Assembly: GCA_023246095.1 (NCBI GenBank) | Contig: JAHFJA010000002.1 | Coordinates: 1 to 39,488 of the forward strand | Reading direction: 5' to 3' | DNA length: 39,488 nucleotides | Origin: a bacterium | GTDB taxonomy: Bacteria > Patescibacteriota > Patescibacteriia > JACQRZ01 | In this document: piece by piece, positions 9,780-18,360 of the stretch | How positions within the stretch are numbered: position 1 is the first letter of the stretch | Layout of the letters: each line of letters starts with the position of its first letter | The notes under the pieces: generated by a model | Told to the model about the DNA's origin: nothing | Databases searched by the model: none | Seen by the model: the letters and a program-made list of their open reading frames with translations, nothing else | Made by a program: the position numbers and the translations under genes

Positions 9780-9808
9780 TGAAGTATTAATATATAAATC
9801 CCGCATAT

Positions 9809-9880
9809 ATGGCAAAAGGAAACAACAGTCAGACCAAGAATAAAAACAAGAAGAAGCCTAAGGCAGACAAAAAGAAGTAA
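9809..9880 (+). CDS. Lysine-rich 23-residue small ORF upstream of engB
   Basis: ATG to TAA, 24 codons, product MAKGNNSQTK... ending KADKKK; almost half the residues are lysine. Its stop codon directly abuts the engB ATG (stop at 9878-9880, start at 9881), so translation of the two is probably coupled. The composition fits an RNA-binding tail or a leader peptide. No SD is clear. Whether it is translated cannot be shown here, but an exact head-to-tail fit with engB is unlikely for a chance ORF. Confidence 0.5.
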   Translation: MAKGNNSQTKNKNKKKPKADKKK

Positions 9881-10450
9881 ATGGCCATTACATCCGCAAC
9901 ATTTGTAAAGGGCATTGTCGATGCAGACAAAACACTTGAGGATGGCACTCCTCAAGTTGCTTTTATTGGGCGATCCAATGTTGGCAAATCAAGCATTATC
10001 AATACTCTTACTCGCCAAAAAGATCTCGCACGGACAAGCTCATTCCCCGGCCGAACACAACAGATCAACCTTTTTTTAATAAACGACTCACTCTATCTGG
10101 TGGACTTGCCTGGCTATGGATACGCAAAAGCATCGTGGCAAGGACTCAAGAAACTTCAAAATCTCATGTATTGGTATTTATTTGCTTCACCGTATGAACA
10201 AAAAAACGTAGTGCTCATCGTTGACGCAAACGTCGGTCTCACCGCAAATGATATTGAAATGTTACATACCCTCGAAGAATATAATAAAAGTATTGTGGTG
10301 GTCGCAAATAAAATAGATAAAATCAAAAAAACAGAATACGAACAAAAACTCCAGTCCATACAGCAAACAGTAGGCGACCATATCATTATTCCCTTCTCTG
10401 TTAAAAAGAAAATTGGAGTTGATTCGCTCCTTAATACTATTTTAGTGTAA
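9881..10450 (+). CDS. engB: Ribosome-biogenesis GTPase EngB/YsxC/YihA
   Basis: TRAFAC-class GTPase needed for assembly of the large ribosomal subunit. At 189 residues it is normal length. G1 is GRSNVGKS (30-37), the switch region is SSFPGRTQ, G3 is DLPG (75-78), G4 is NKID (143-146), and G5 is SVKKK near residue 173. The start at 9881 follows the small lysine-rich ORF without a gap. An inverted repeat follows the stop (CTTCATG/CATGAAG, 10467-10491) but has no T tract. Confidence 0.95.
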   Translation: MAITSATFVKGIVDADKTLEDGTPQVAFIGRSNVGKSSIINTLTRQKDLARTSSFPGRTQQINLFLINDSLYLVDLPGYGYAKASWQGLKKLQNLMYWYLFASPYEQKNVVLIVDANVGLTANDIEMLHTLEEYNKSIVVVANKIDKIKKTEYEQKLQSIQQTVGDHIIIPFSVKKKIGVDSLLNTILV

Positions 10451-10505
10451 TCAATATCCAGCTATCTTCATGTGGATAAAAATCATGAAGAATTATGAAG
10501 AGTCA

Positions 10506-10514
10506 TGCTATAAT
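10506..10514 (+). promoter_or_regulatory. Extended -10 promoter of the surface-protein pair
   Basis: TGCTATAAT: a perfect -10 with an extended TGn. The -35 region is weak. It lies 54 nt before the ATG at 10568. Confidence 0.6.
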
Positions 10515-10567
10515 TGGTTATATCTATTGGTCGATATACTTATTAATGATTATTATGTAATTATTTT

Positions 10568-11764
10568 ATGATGCATACGAAAGGACACAGTCGAAAAAAT
10601 CGGATGATCGCAGTCCTTGCGACATTCGTGGCATTATCGGGTTTGTTTAGTCAAACCACGTTCGCTGCGAGCCTAATAAGCTCAAAAGATACCATGACGC
10701 GATTAAAAGAGACGGTAAAAGCAGATCATTTAATTGTATCGACACTGCCTGATGGAGTTGATTTTGACTTGACGGGTGGTACCGACACGATTTCAGTTGA
10801 TTTTCCCGCAGACTTCACCGTAGCGGGTACATGGACAACAAGTGATTTTACCTTTAACGACGGTACGCCAAGAACAATTTACGCAGTAGGAAATAACACG
10901 GCAGCAGACTGTACTGGTTCAACCGGTGCCAATGACGTTGCAGTAACAATTCTACCGATGATGCAGACCTTTACGATTCAACCCTGCCCAAGTTTCAGTC
11001 CTACCAGCGCGATTACGCCTGTCACTGTAACTTTTGGGATTCTCGGTACTGATCCTGGTGGTTCTCTAACAAACCCAACATTGTCTGTTCCTGGTGTGTC
11101 TCAGTCTTATGCAGTTAACCTGTCTATGTCCGATGAGACGAGCATTACCCATTCTGCTTCATTTGCTATCGCGATTACCGAAGACGATCAAGTCACCGCC
11201 ACAGCAGCTGTTTCCCCATCGATTACATTTGACCTCGATTCAGGAACAACACAAAACTCAAACAATGATGGACCACACACCGTTGGCTTGGGTACTTTGG
11301 CTGTCGGAACACTGACAACTTCAGATCAATCAGCAATCAATTCAATTTTTATAGACCTCTCAACCAACGCCTCAGCGGGAGCAACCGTAAGTGTTGTGAG
11401 TGGTAATGCAACAGGTGCACTGACGTCAGCAAGCACTGGCGCTACCATTGACGGCGCCGGCACTGAACAAACGATTGCCGCGGGCACTGAAGGATTCGGT
11501 ATATGTCTTGAATCAGTCACACAAACTGCAGGCGCAACACTCACCAAAGGAACTTCCTATGATGCAGCCGCTTGTAGTGCCGCAAATACGGGTACTCAAA
11601 CAGTGACCTCACCCACCACCACCCCTTCAACGTTATTAACCACTTCAGGCCCTATCGATACAGGACGAGCAGAAGTACTCTTTAAGGCTGCTATTTCCCC
11701 CAGCACCCCTGCCGCTAATGATTACACAGGAATCCTGACCTTTATTGCTACCGGTACTTTCTAA
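10568..11764 (+). CDS. Secreted beta-rich surface protein, WxL-like C-terminus
   Basis: A 398-residue exported protein: basic start, hydrophobic core (MIAVLATFVALSGLFSQ) and an AxA-type cleavage site near residue 33. The rest is rich in Thr, Ser, Ala and Gly and is probably beta-sandwich. Five cysteines could form disulfides. It ends DYTGILTFIATGTF. This placement and pattern resemble the second motif of WxL surface proteins (YTxxLTWxL), with aromatic Phe in place of Trp. Twenty-three nt downstream is a DUF916-like membrane-anchored protein, the usual partner of WxL proteins in Gram-positive Csc clusters. Role: probable cell-surface structural or binding protein; the family call is by analogy only. 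Confidence 0.8.
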   Translation: MMHTKGHSRKNRMIAVLATFVALSGLFSQTTFAASLISSKDTMTRLKETVKADHLIVSTLPDGVDFDLTGGTDTISVDFPADFTVAGTWTTSDFTFNDGTPRTIYAVGNNTAADCTGSTGANDVAVTILPMMQTFTIQPCPSFSPTSAITPVTVTFGILGTDPGGSLTNPTLSVPGVSQSYAVNLSMSDETSITHSASFAIAITEDDQVTATAAVSPSITFDLDSGTTQNSNNDGPHTVGLGTLAVGTLTTSDQSAINSIFIDLSTNASAGATVSVVSGNATGALTSASTGATIDGAGTEQTIAAGTEGFGICLESVTQTAGATLTKGTSYDAAACSAANTGTQTVTSPTTTPSTLLTTSGPIDTGRAEVLFKAAISPSTPAANDYTGILTFIATGTF

Positions 11765-11787
11765 AGACTATTTATTAATTACTAACC

Positions 11788-12723
11788 ATGCTTGTCACTA
11801 TGAAAAAGTACGTACTCCTCGGAGCATTCCTGGTCATGCCATTCCTTTTTATGGCGCAGAGCGCTCACGCATTGCAATTGTCACCAACGATTTTTGACAT
11901 CAAAGTAAAGCCGGGCCAAAGCATCACCAAAGCAGTAAAACTCACTAACGAAACGACCGCTCCCATGACCCTCACGTACACAACGGGGATCTTTGAGGCA
12001 GCACCTGCAGGGAACGGTACTCCAACCCTCCTCCCAAAGCCAACAGATATCAATTCTATCGCGGATTGGATCACTGTTTCCATTCCACAGATCACCCTTC
12101 AACCAGGACAAAAAATGGATGTACCGTTCACCATTTCCGTCCCAGTAAACGCTGAAGCAGGTGGGCACTACGGTTGGATTTCATGGAATGAAGCTCCCAG
12201 CGGCGTAAACGGATCAGGAGTTGCGATCTCAAGTGGTATTGCAACCCAAGTCTTGTTGGATGTAGAAGGCAATGTAACTGAGATGTTGAATATTCAAAGC
12301 TTTCAAACAAAAGATGGATCGACAAGCTATGAAAAACTCCCTATCACCTTTACTGCTAACATCTATAACTCTGGAAACGTCCATGAGAAGCCAGTTGGTG
12401 CTGTCCTTGTAAAGAACATGTTTGGTTCTACTGTTGCCAGCCTTCCTTTCAATGATGTTAAGGATAGCGGAAACATTTTGCCAAAAGCAGGTCGTATGTT
12501 TGAAACGACATGGGCCACTGGATTTGCCTTCGGCAAATATACGGCGACCTTGAATGCAACATATGACAATGGAAAAGTACTTACTGGCCAAGTCTCTTTC
12601 TGGGTCTTGTCCAAAGCACTTCTCCTTGTGTGGATATTGATAATCGCTATCCTTGCTGCACTCATCGTCATGGCAGTAATGAAAGCACAAAAGAAGAATA
12701 CAGGTGCAAAAATGAAGAAGTAA
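11788..12723 (+). CDS. DUF916-like Ig-fold surface protein with C-terminal anchor
   Basis: A 311-residue protein: signal peptide (KKYVLLGAFLVMPFLFMAQSAHA), an N-terminal Ig-like domain starting LQLSPTIFDIKVKPGQ with the KAVKLTNETTAPMTLTYT strand pattern and SVPVNAEAGGHYGWISW, a second beta domain (about 175-265), one C-terminal TM helix (ALLLVWILIIAILAALIVMAVM) and a basic cytoplasmic tail. This two-domain plus TM layout matches the DUF916/DUF3324 proteins that accompany WxL proteins. The start could also be the Met at 11800; neither has an SD. It is followed by a strong terminator. Confidence 0.85.
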   Translation: MLVTMKKYVLLGAFLVMPFLFMAQSAHALQLSPTIFDIKVKPGQSITKAVKLTNETTAPMTLTYTTGIFEAAPAGNGTPTLLPKPTDINSIADWITVSIPQITLQPGQKMDVPFTISVPVNAEAGGHYGWISWNEAPSGVNGSGVAISSGIATQVLLDVEGNVTEMLNIQSFQTKDGSTSYEKLPITFTANIYNSGNVHEKPVGAVLVKNMFGSTVASLPFNDVKDSGNILPKAGRMFETTWATGFAFGKYTATLNATYDNGKVLTGQVSFWVLSKALLLVWILIIAILAALIVMAVMKAQKKNTGAKMKK

Positions 12724-12737
12724 TTTCTTCATCAAAA

Positions 12738-12776
12738 CAATAATAATACCCCGCTCATCGCGGGGTATTATTATTG
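12738..12776. terminator. Bidirectional terminator with a 17-bp perfect stem
   Basis: Perfect inverted repeat, arms 12738-12754 and 12760-12776, with GC core CCCCGC/GCGGGG, A/T-rich flanks and a 5-nt loop. It lies between the convergent 11788 gene and ndk, so it can end transcription from both sides, including the long minus-strand operon. Confidence 0.9.
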
Positions 12777-12812
12777 TGTCTTATTTTATATCTTTATGAT
12801 AGTACTTGTTTT

Positions 12813-13388
12813 CTATACCCACTCACCTGCTCGCTTATACGAAAAAATCTTGTCATTCCCTCCAAACCAATGTTTGATTTCGTGTGCCGCCTCTTCGGGG
12901 GTTTCGGAACAATGGACAACATTCATGACCGCACGCTTTTCCTTGTTCGCTAATGCTGGAGAATCAATAGAAAAGTCACCGCGAATGGTTCCCATTTCGG
13001 CCAGATACGGCATCGTAGGACCTGCAATTTTTCGTACCACGTCGACTGCATGAATACCTTCGACGACGATTTTCACCAATGGGGACGCTTTCATATAATC
13101 AATCAGCCACTTGCGAATTTCCGGCCCAATCACTGCTGGATCTACCGTGCCAAAATCTGCCATCGCGTCATAACCATATTTTTCATACGTTGAGAGAGTC
13201 TTAAGTCCCAATCGAGTAATCCACTCTTCGTTTTTTGGATAATGATCATCAATGAGCTCGTGAGTTGGTTGAAACATTTCGAGACCGACAATCTTGAGGC
13301 CCACTCGTTCAAAACGATGGATTACTTCTCCAATTAAGCCTTTTTTGACTCCATCTGGTTTGATAAGCACGAAAGTTCGTTCTTCCAT
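12813..13388 (-). CDS. ndk: Nucleoside diphosphate kinase, long form
   Basis: Transfers the gamma-phosphate from NTPs to NDPs through a phosphohistidine. It starts EERTFVLIKPDGVKKGLIG; the GTIRGDFS motif is at 133-140 and the active His is 159 in NVVHCSETPEEA. At 191 residues it is about 50 longer than typical bacterial Ndk. The extra residues lie mainly between about 50 and 100, before the ASPLVKIVVEG strand, where a loop of archaeal-like length is inserted. It is the last gene of the long minus-strand unit. Confidence 0.95.
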   Translation of the reverse strand: MEERTFVLIKPDGVKKGLIGEVIHRFERVGLKIVGLEMFQPTHELIDDHYPKNEEWITRLGLKTLSTYEKYGYDAMADFGTVDPAVIGPEIRKWLIDYMKASPLVKIVVEGIHAVDVVRKIAGPTMPYLAEMGTIRGDFSIDSPALANKEKRAVMNVVHCSETPEEAAHEIKHWFGGNDKIFSYKRAGEWV

Positions 13389-13415
13389 ATCTATAAATGA
13401 TTACAAATTAATATA

Positions 13416-14345
13416 TTAATTAATCGTATACGCGGGTGTTCCCGACATCCCAGGAAATGAAAACCCTGTCGCCGACTCAGTAAACACGTTTATTGTGTTA
13501 CCGTCTGTTTTAAAGATAACGTCGCCATCCTGATCCGTGCGAAACATCTTTATACCACGATGTTCGAATCGTTTCAATAATCTCTCATTTGGGTGTCCAA
13601 ACTTATTGTGCAGCCCTGCTGAAAGTACTCCTACTTGCGGGTGTACAACGTCCAACCACGGGTCACTGGTTGAATACTCGCTTCCATGGTGACTCACCTT
13701 GAGAACATCAGCAGAAAGGTCATCTTTGGTGGCGATGAGCGCTTTCTCCACTTTATCAGTCGCATCCCCTGTCAACAAAAAAGTGCTTTGTTTGTAAACA
13801 AGCTTAGCAACAATTGATGATTCATTCAAGTCTGTCACCGTAACATCATGTAGAGGCGTCAAAGGAGCCACTATCGAGAGCTGGATATCAGGATCAATAT
13901 CAACTGTTTTTCCGCGCCACACTTCTTCAATTTGGACCTCTTTCTCCTTTGCTTGCTTCAATAAGTCTTGGTAACCCTGACTCTTTTCAACGACACCCGT
14001 GACATATAGTCTGTGTACGGTGTATCTATTTAAGATCTCATGAAGTCCTCCATAGTGATCTAGATGGGGATGGGTCAGAATTACCAGTTCAATATCATGA
14101 TCATAAAATGGCATGTACTGCCCCAACTTCGCAAGGACACTGCGATCAGGACCTGCGTCAACAAGTACTTGTTGACTTGAAGGACCCTGAATTAACAAGG
14201 AATCACCTTGTCCAACATCAAGAACAGTAAAAGTCAGGCTTCTATCGTCACGCGCATTGCTGACGAAATAAATACCTGACAAAACAGTGCACATCACCAG
14301 TAATACACTAGTGATGTGCATGATTCTACGATGCACGACAAGCAT
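13416..14345 (-). CDS. ComEC-type metallo-beta-lactamase domain protein
   Basis: A 309-residue membrane-anchored or exported hydrolase: an N-terminal hydrophobic segment (ITSVLLVMCTVLSGIYFV), then the MBL fold with FTVLDVGQGDSLLI, VDAG, the metal-binding THPHLDHYGG, LTGD, KVSHHGSEYST and a final NKFGHP. This matches the C-terminal domain of ComEC/Rec2, which degrades the non-transported DNA strand during uptake. Here it is a separate gene; the membrane channel part is encoded two genes upstream at 15761. Gaps are short on both sides (18 nt and 27 nt). Confidence 0.9.
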   Translation of the reverse strand: MLVVHRRIMHITSVLLVMCTVLSGIYFVSNARDDRSLTFTVLDVGQGDSLLIQGPSSQQVLVDAGPDRSVLAKLGQYMPFYDHDIELVILTHPHLDHYGGLHEILNRYTVHRLYVTGVVEKSQGYQDLLKQAKEKEVQIEEVWRGKTVDIDPDIQLSIVAPLTPLHDVTVTDLNESSIVAKLVYKQSTFLLTGDATDKVEKALIATKDDLSADVLKVSHHGSEYSTSDPWLDVVHPQVGVLSAGLHNKFGHPNERLLKRFEHRGIKMFRTDQDGDVIFKTDGNTINVFTESATGFSFPGMSGTPAYTIN

Positions 14346-14363
14346 GGTATCTTGTTTACCTCT

Positions 14364-15701
14364 TTACAAACCGGCAATGCGAAATGTAAACTTTCCATTC
14401 TTCATTGCCATTTGTACTAACTTCCCCACAACATCAAACCGTGTATTATCATCCGGTGCGCCAAGTAGTGCCACGGTCAATGTTCCATCATTTTGTGCTC
14501 CCTGAGCCACCATACTAAATCCTGCCTCTTCTGTGTAACCTGTTTTTCCGGCACGGACTTCTTTAACTTTTCCTAGGAGTGCATTGCTATTCTTTGTTGA
14601 GATAACCGTATTATATTTCAGAGTAGTGAATCCATACTTTTTTGTCGTTGCTGCCTGCAAAACCGCAAACTGTTTATACGCCTCCTGAGCCAAGATAGTC
14701 AGATCTTTTGCGGTAGAGATATTCTTCTCATTCAAACCCGTAGGTTCGACAAAGGTAGTATCTTTCATCCCCAGCGCTTTCGCCTTTTCATTCATCTTTT
14801 GTGCAAATTGCTCTTTTGTTAAACCTGTTGATCGTGCAAGCATTTTTGCCGCGTTATTTTTTGACCCTACAAGAGTCCCATAAAAGGCATCTTTCACGGT
14901 GATCTGATCCCCTGCTTTGAGATAATATTTGGCAGGAATCGTGTCATCTGCTGCGGTAAATGTTATAGACGTATCCCAACCAGGGTTATGCTCAAGAAAC
15001 ACCAAAACCGTCATAAGCTTTGTTATACTGGCGATGGGAAGACGTTGACTGCTATTTTTAGAAAGAAGCACATTACCTTTTTCATCGACAACATAAACTG
15101 CTTTTGCAGGGATCGCCCAGAGATCAACACCTGCATCAGTCAACCATGGTCTTTTTTCGAGGACTGCTACCTGAGAAAAAGGAAATCGAGTCGTCGCCGT
15201 AAGTCGTCCATCTTTAAGTTGAGAGTTTAGTCCTCGCCATTTCTTTTTATTTCGGTCATAAAAAGCAATGTACGCGTTAGAGTCCTTACCTGTGTACGAC
15301 AAAGAAAGGGTTATATCCTTAGCAATATCACCTTGAGCATCTTTCCCAAAATCATATATATAAAGAGTACTCCCGATAGTGAGACCCGCAGGAGGAGCTG
15401 CAAAACTTGCTGCTTCCCCTGCCGTCATCAAACGAGTAACTTTTAAAGAGGGGGTCTTTGTCAACGTCTTATCTGAGACCGTAATATTAAAACGAGCGTC
15501 ATCAAAAAGATGAGTAAATCCTTGTTGTCGCATAGTATCACTTATATTGATCTGCTCTTCATTACTCTGGGTCGCAGGAGCAGTGGTCGTAGGTGTCGTT
15601 GAAAGTTGCTCACCGTAAAGTTCAGCATACGGAATGCCGATAAAAATAAGTGAGGTGAGCACTACGCCAGTTGTCATCGAAATAATTCTCTTCATACGCA
15701 T
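14364..15701 (-). CDS. D-alanyl-D-alanine carboxypeptidase (peptidase S11)
   Basis: A penicillin-binding protein that trims the peptidoglycan pentapeptide. From the chosen ATG (MRMKRIIS) it has 445 residues. The frame stays open to a TTG at 15731, and MKRII at 15695 is also possible. The signal segment is TTGVVLTSLIFIGIPYAELYG. About 160 residues of beta-rich N-terminal domain precede the catalytic domain. Motifs: SITK with Ser225 and Lys228, SKN at about 280, and KTG at about 386. The extra domain lies before the catalytic unit, unlike DacA, where it follows. It lies between the two ComEC parts. Confidence 0.9.
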   Translation of the reverse strand: MRMKRIISMTTGVVLTSLIFIGIPYAELYGEQLSTTPTTTAPATQSNEEQINISDTMRQQGFTHLFDDARFNITVSDKTLTKTPSLKVTRLMTAGEAASFAAPPAGLTIGSTLYIYDFGKDAQGDIAKDITLSLSYTGKDSNAYIAFYDRNKKKWRGLNSQLKDGRLTATTRFPFSQVAVLEKRPWLTDAGVDLWAIPAKAVYVVDEKGNVLLSKNSSQRLPIASITKLMTVLVFLEHNPGWDTSITFTAADDTIPAKYYLKAGDQITVKDAFYGTLVGSKNNAAKMLARSTGLTKEQFAQKMNEKAKALGMKDTTFVEPTGLNEKNISTAKDLTILAQEAYKQFAVLQAATTKKYGFTTLKYNTVISTKNSNALLGKVKEVRAGKTGYTEEAGFSMVAQGAQNDGTLTVALLGAPDDNTRFDVVGKLVQMAMKNGKFTFRIAGL

Positions 15702-15760
15702 GAGTGTACGTAATTTGGCAGTAAATAGCAAGGCGAGTCATGAAATGGAACACCGACTGA

Positions 15761-17278
15761 CTAGGTTTTCTTTTTCAATATCCAGACTCCCCAAAATAAA
15801 AACGCATACGTGAGTACAAAAAATACCCAGGACCACTCAGTCAGCGGAATTTTTAACGAGGCATAGGGAATGCGAGCAAGAAAATGCGTTGCGCTCAAAA
15901 TATATTGAAGGATTAACCATGCACACCATACAAGTGGGCTCATTATCATATGCCACGAGAAAGCAAGTGGACCAAGTAACACTCCTATCATATTTACCAC
16001 AACTACTCCCAAACCCAATATCATAATCAATGACATGGTGGGCAAAATAGCAAGATTGGCTATCAATGCAATCAGAGAGAACGAAGAAAATTCGATCATT
16101 ATTAACGGTGCAGTAAAAATGATAGCTGCTAACGTTTGGTCAAGTAATTCCTTAAGCCACGACCAGAGACGGATTTGCGCTGTCGCCCGCCCAATGATCG
16201 GCGAACCATATACCAGACCGACGGTTGCAAGAAAAGAAAGTTGGAATCCGGCATCGTGCAACAATATCGACGGTGACAACATCACCATCAGCACCGCCAC
16301 CATGACAAGGGTGTGCCCTATCATCTGTGTCCTTCCTTTATACTGCGCGATAAGAACCAATCCCCCCATAAGGGCTGCACGGACCGCAGAGCTTGCTGCG
16401 CCGGTAAATATCGTAAAGAGGGTTATCCCCACCAACACTGCCCATGTCGCCCGTTTTCTTCCCACACCGACCCCTTTTAGTACACCAGCGATGGCAATCA
16501 TCACCAACGTAATATTATATCCCGAGACGGCAACAATATGGGTAAGACCTACGGTTGAAAAATCAGCAGCAACATCTTTAGGAAAAGCACTTCGTGCTCC
16601 AAACAATATCCCCGATAGCAGTGTACTATGCGGTTCGGGAAGAACTGAATTGATTCCTCCGATCAGCCACTGTTTTACTGTAAATAACCCTGTCAACAAC
16701 CACGACCCTTGTCCTTGACCCACACGTGTGATATAAGCCGGGGTACGACACCAAGAAAAAACACCCTGCCGTGCAAGATAGTCCTTATAGGAAAATTCCT
16801 TCGTCACAAACGGTTCTTCAAGCGCGCATCGAATACGCAATCTATCGCCATATGCAAACCATGGATAGACGTCAGCTTCAACTAACATCAATCCACTATA
16901 GTTCTCATTTCCTTCTTGATAATGATCTACTTGGACAGTAATTTTTTGTTTAACTTCCCGTACGTCTGGTTCCCTCACAATCACCCCTTCCCATTCTCTC
17001 ACTCCTTTGTCGTTAAATAGACCGATATCATGAGAAGACATATGAGATACCCCCATTTCGCCTCGTACTAATCCCCCACCAAAAAATATCACACAACAAC
17101 CGACCACTGTCAAAATAGTTTTTCTTCCACTCACAAATAATATAATGCCAATCCATGCTATCACAGACAACCATATCCACGAAAGAAATAACCATTCAAT
17201 CGCTGCGATACCTATCAAAAATGAAATCGCGCACCAACGAGCGGTGCGCGACAGAGGAAAGTTCTTCATGGGGTCCAT
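15761..17278 (-). CDS. comEC: ComEC/Rec2 membrane channel (competence domain)
   Basis: The inner-membrane DNA-translocation channel of natural transformation. The 505-residue protein has two N-terminal TM segments, an OB-like soluble region (about 85-190, including LMLVEADVYPWFAYGDRLRI-like strands), then the competence domain. That domain contains LLSGILFGARSAFPKD, GLTHIVAVSGYNITLV and SSAVRAALMGGLVLIA, which are typical ComEC signatures, and several TM helices. It stops after the membrane part, without the MBL domain, which is a separate gene at 13416. The start lies 3 nt after the upstream SDR stop. Confidence 0.92.
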   Translation of the reverse strand: MDPMKNFPLSRTARWCAISFLIGIAAIEWLFLSWIWLSVIAWIGIILFVSGRKTILTVVGCCVIFFGGGLVRGEMGVSHMSSHDIGLFNDKGVREWEGVIVREPDVREVKQKITVQVDHYQEGNENYSGLMLVEADVYPWFAYGDRLRIRCALEEPFVTKEFSYKDYLARQGVFSWCRTPAYITRVGQGQGSWLLTGLFTVKQWLIGGINSVLPEPHSTLLSGILFGARSAFPKDVAADFSTVGLTHIVAVSGYNITLVMIAIAGVLKGVGVGRKRATWAVLVGITLFTIFTGAASSAVRAALMGGLVLIAQYKGRTQMIGHTLVMVAVLMVMLSPSILLHDAGFQLSFLATVGLVYGSPIIGRATAQIRLWSWLKELLDQTLAAIIFTAPLIMIEFSSFSLIALIANLAILPTMSLIMILGLGVVVVNMIGVLLGPLAFSWHMIMSPLVWCAWLILQYILSATHFLARIPYASLKIPLTEWSWVFFVLTYAFLFWGVWILKKKT

Positions 17279-17281
17279 TCA

Positions 17282-18337
17282 TCAATATGAACCATGCAAC
17301 CAATGACGGCATCGCTGATGAGGAGAAAGTGTTTGATAGAGAAGTTCATTTTCATGAGCTCGAGTTACATACTCGGGATCAGTATTCCAGGTAAAGATGC
17401 GACGTACTCCTTCATCAAGAGCAACTTTTGGTTCCCACCCTAAGATATCTCGCGTAACGCAGTAATCCAAACAACTGTGAGAAACGTCTCCTTTCTTTGC
17501 AGGAGCGTATTGAGGTTCTCGGTGATCTCCCGATACCGTCACCAAAATATTAAAGAGGTCATTGATGGATGTACGCACCCCTGTCCCTATATTATACACG
17601 CCCGTAACATTGCTGTGCAGTGCACGCATGCACGCATCAACGCAGTCACCCACATATACAAAGTCTCGAGTATAACTTCCATCGCCATTGATTACTGATT
17701 CCTTTCCTTTCAAAAAGTTTTGAATAAAGATGGAAATCACTCCGCATTCACGACTGGATTCCTGACGAGGCCCGTAGACATTTGCAAATCGAAGCGCCAT
17801 GTAATCTATGCCGTACGCATCTTTGGCATACCCAAGATGACGCTCAAATACCAGTTTGCTGTGACCATAGGGCGAAACCGGTGCGGGTGCGTGGTTATGA
17901 GAAAATTTTTCGACACCGACGGGGAGTTCTCCATAGACGGCACCACCCGATGAGGCAAAAATAATTTTTTTTACACTCGTATGAACACAACTTTTCAAAA
18001 GATTGATACCGCCGATAATATTGATATCAATGTCATGAATCGGATCTTGCACCGATAAACGCAAGTCGATTTGTCCCGCCAAGTGAAATACGTATTCGGG
18101 ATTTTCAATAGCAAAAACACGATGAAGCTCATGATCCCGAATATCCATCTGATAAAATCGTGATCCGTCTTCTTCTCTCAGGACCTTGGGATTGATGTTT
18201 GCTGCACGACCTGCAAATAAGTTATCTACCACAACCACCGGATGACCGTCTTCAACCAGACGATCCACGAGATGCGAGCCTATAAAACCCGCACCACCCG
18301 TTACAAGAATCTTCGGTTTTGTTACCGTTTCTGTCAT
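17282..18337 (-). CDS. NAD-dependent sugar epimerase/dehydratase (extended SDR)
   Basis: A nucleotide-sugar modifying enzyme of the GalE/RfbB type, 351 residues. The Rossmann NAD motif is GGAGFIGSH (14-22), the active-site Ser lies in FASSGGAVYGE (about 130), and the YxxxK pair is Tyr157/Lys161 in SPYGHSK. RFANVYGPRQ is the substrate-site motif. The likely substrate is a UDP- or dTDP-hexose for surface glycans. It starts 23 nt after the prfB stop and nearly touches comEC, in the long envelope operon. Confidence 0.92.
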   Translation of the reverse strand: MTETVTKPKILVTGGAGFIGSHLVDRLVEDGHPVVVVDNLFAGRAANINPKVLREEDGSRFYQMDIRDHELHRVFAIENPEYVFHLAGQIDLRLSVQDPIHDIDINIIGGINLLKSCVHTSVKKIIFASSGGAVYGELPVGVEKFSHNHAPAPVSPYGHSKLVFERHLGYAKDAYGIDYMALRFANVYGPRQESSRECGVISIFIQNFLKGKESVINGDGSYTRDFVYVGDCVDACMRALHSNVTGVYNIGTGVRTSINDLFNILVTVSGDHREPQYAPAKKGDVSHSCLDYCVTRDILGWEPKVALDEGVRRIFTWNTDPEYVTRAHENELLYQTLSPHQRCRHWLHGSY

Positions 18338-18360
18338 ATTATTGAGTTACTATCTGGTTA

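Noticed and set aside
10467-10491. CTTCATG/CATGAAG inverted repeat after engB as a terminator
   Set aside because: No T tract follows and the stem is AT-rich; it could equally be an operator, so no terminator is called.
16035-16718. Plus-strand frame of 227 residues within comEC
   Set aside because: Antisense to a clearly recognisable ComEC domain; composition reflects the opposite strand.
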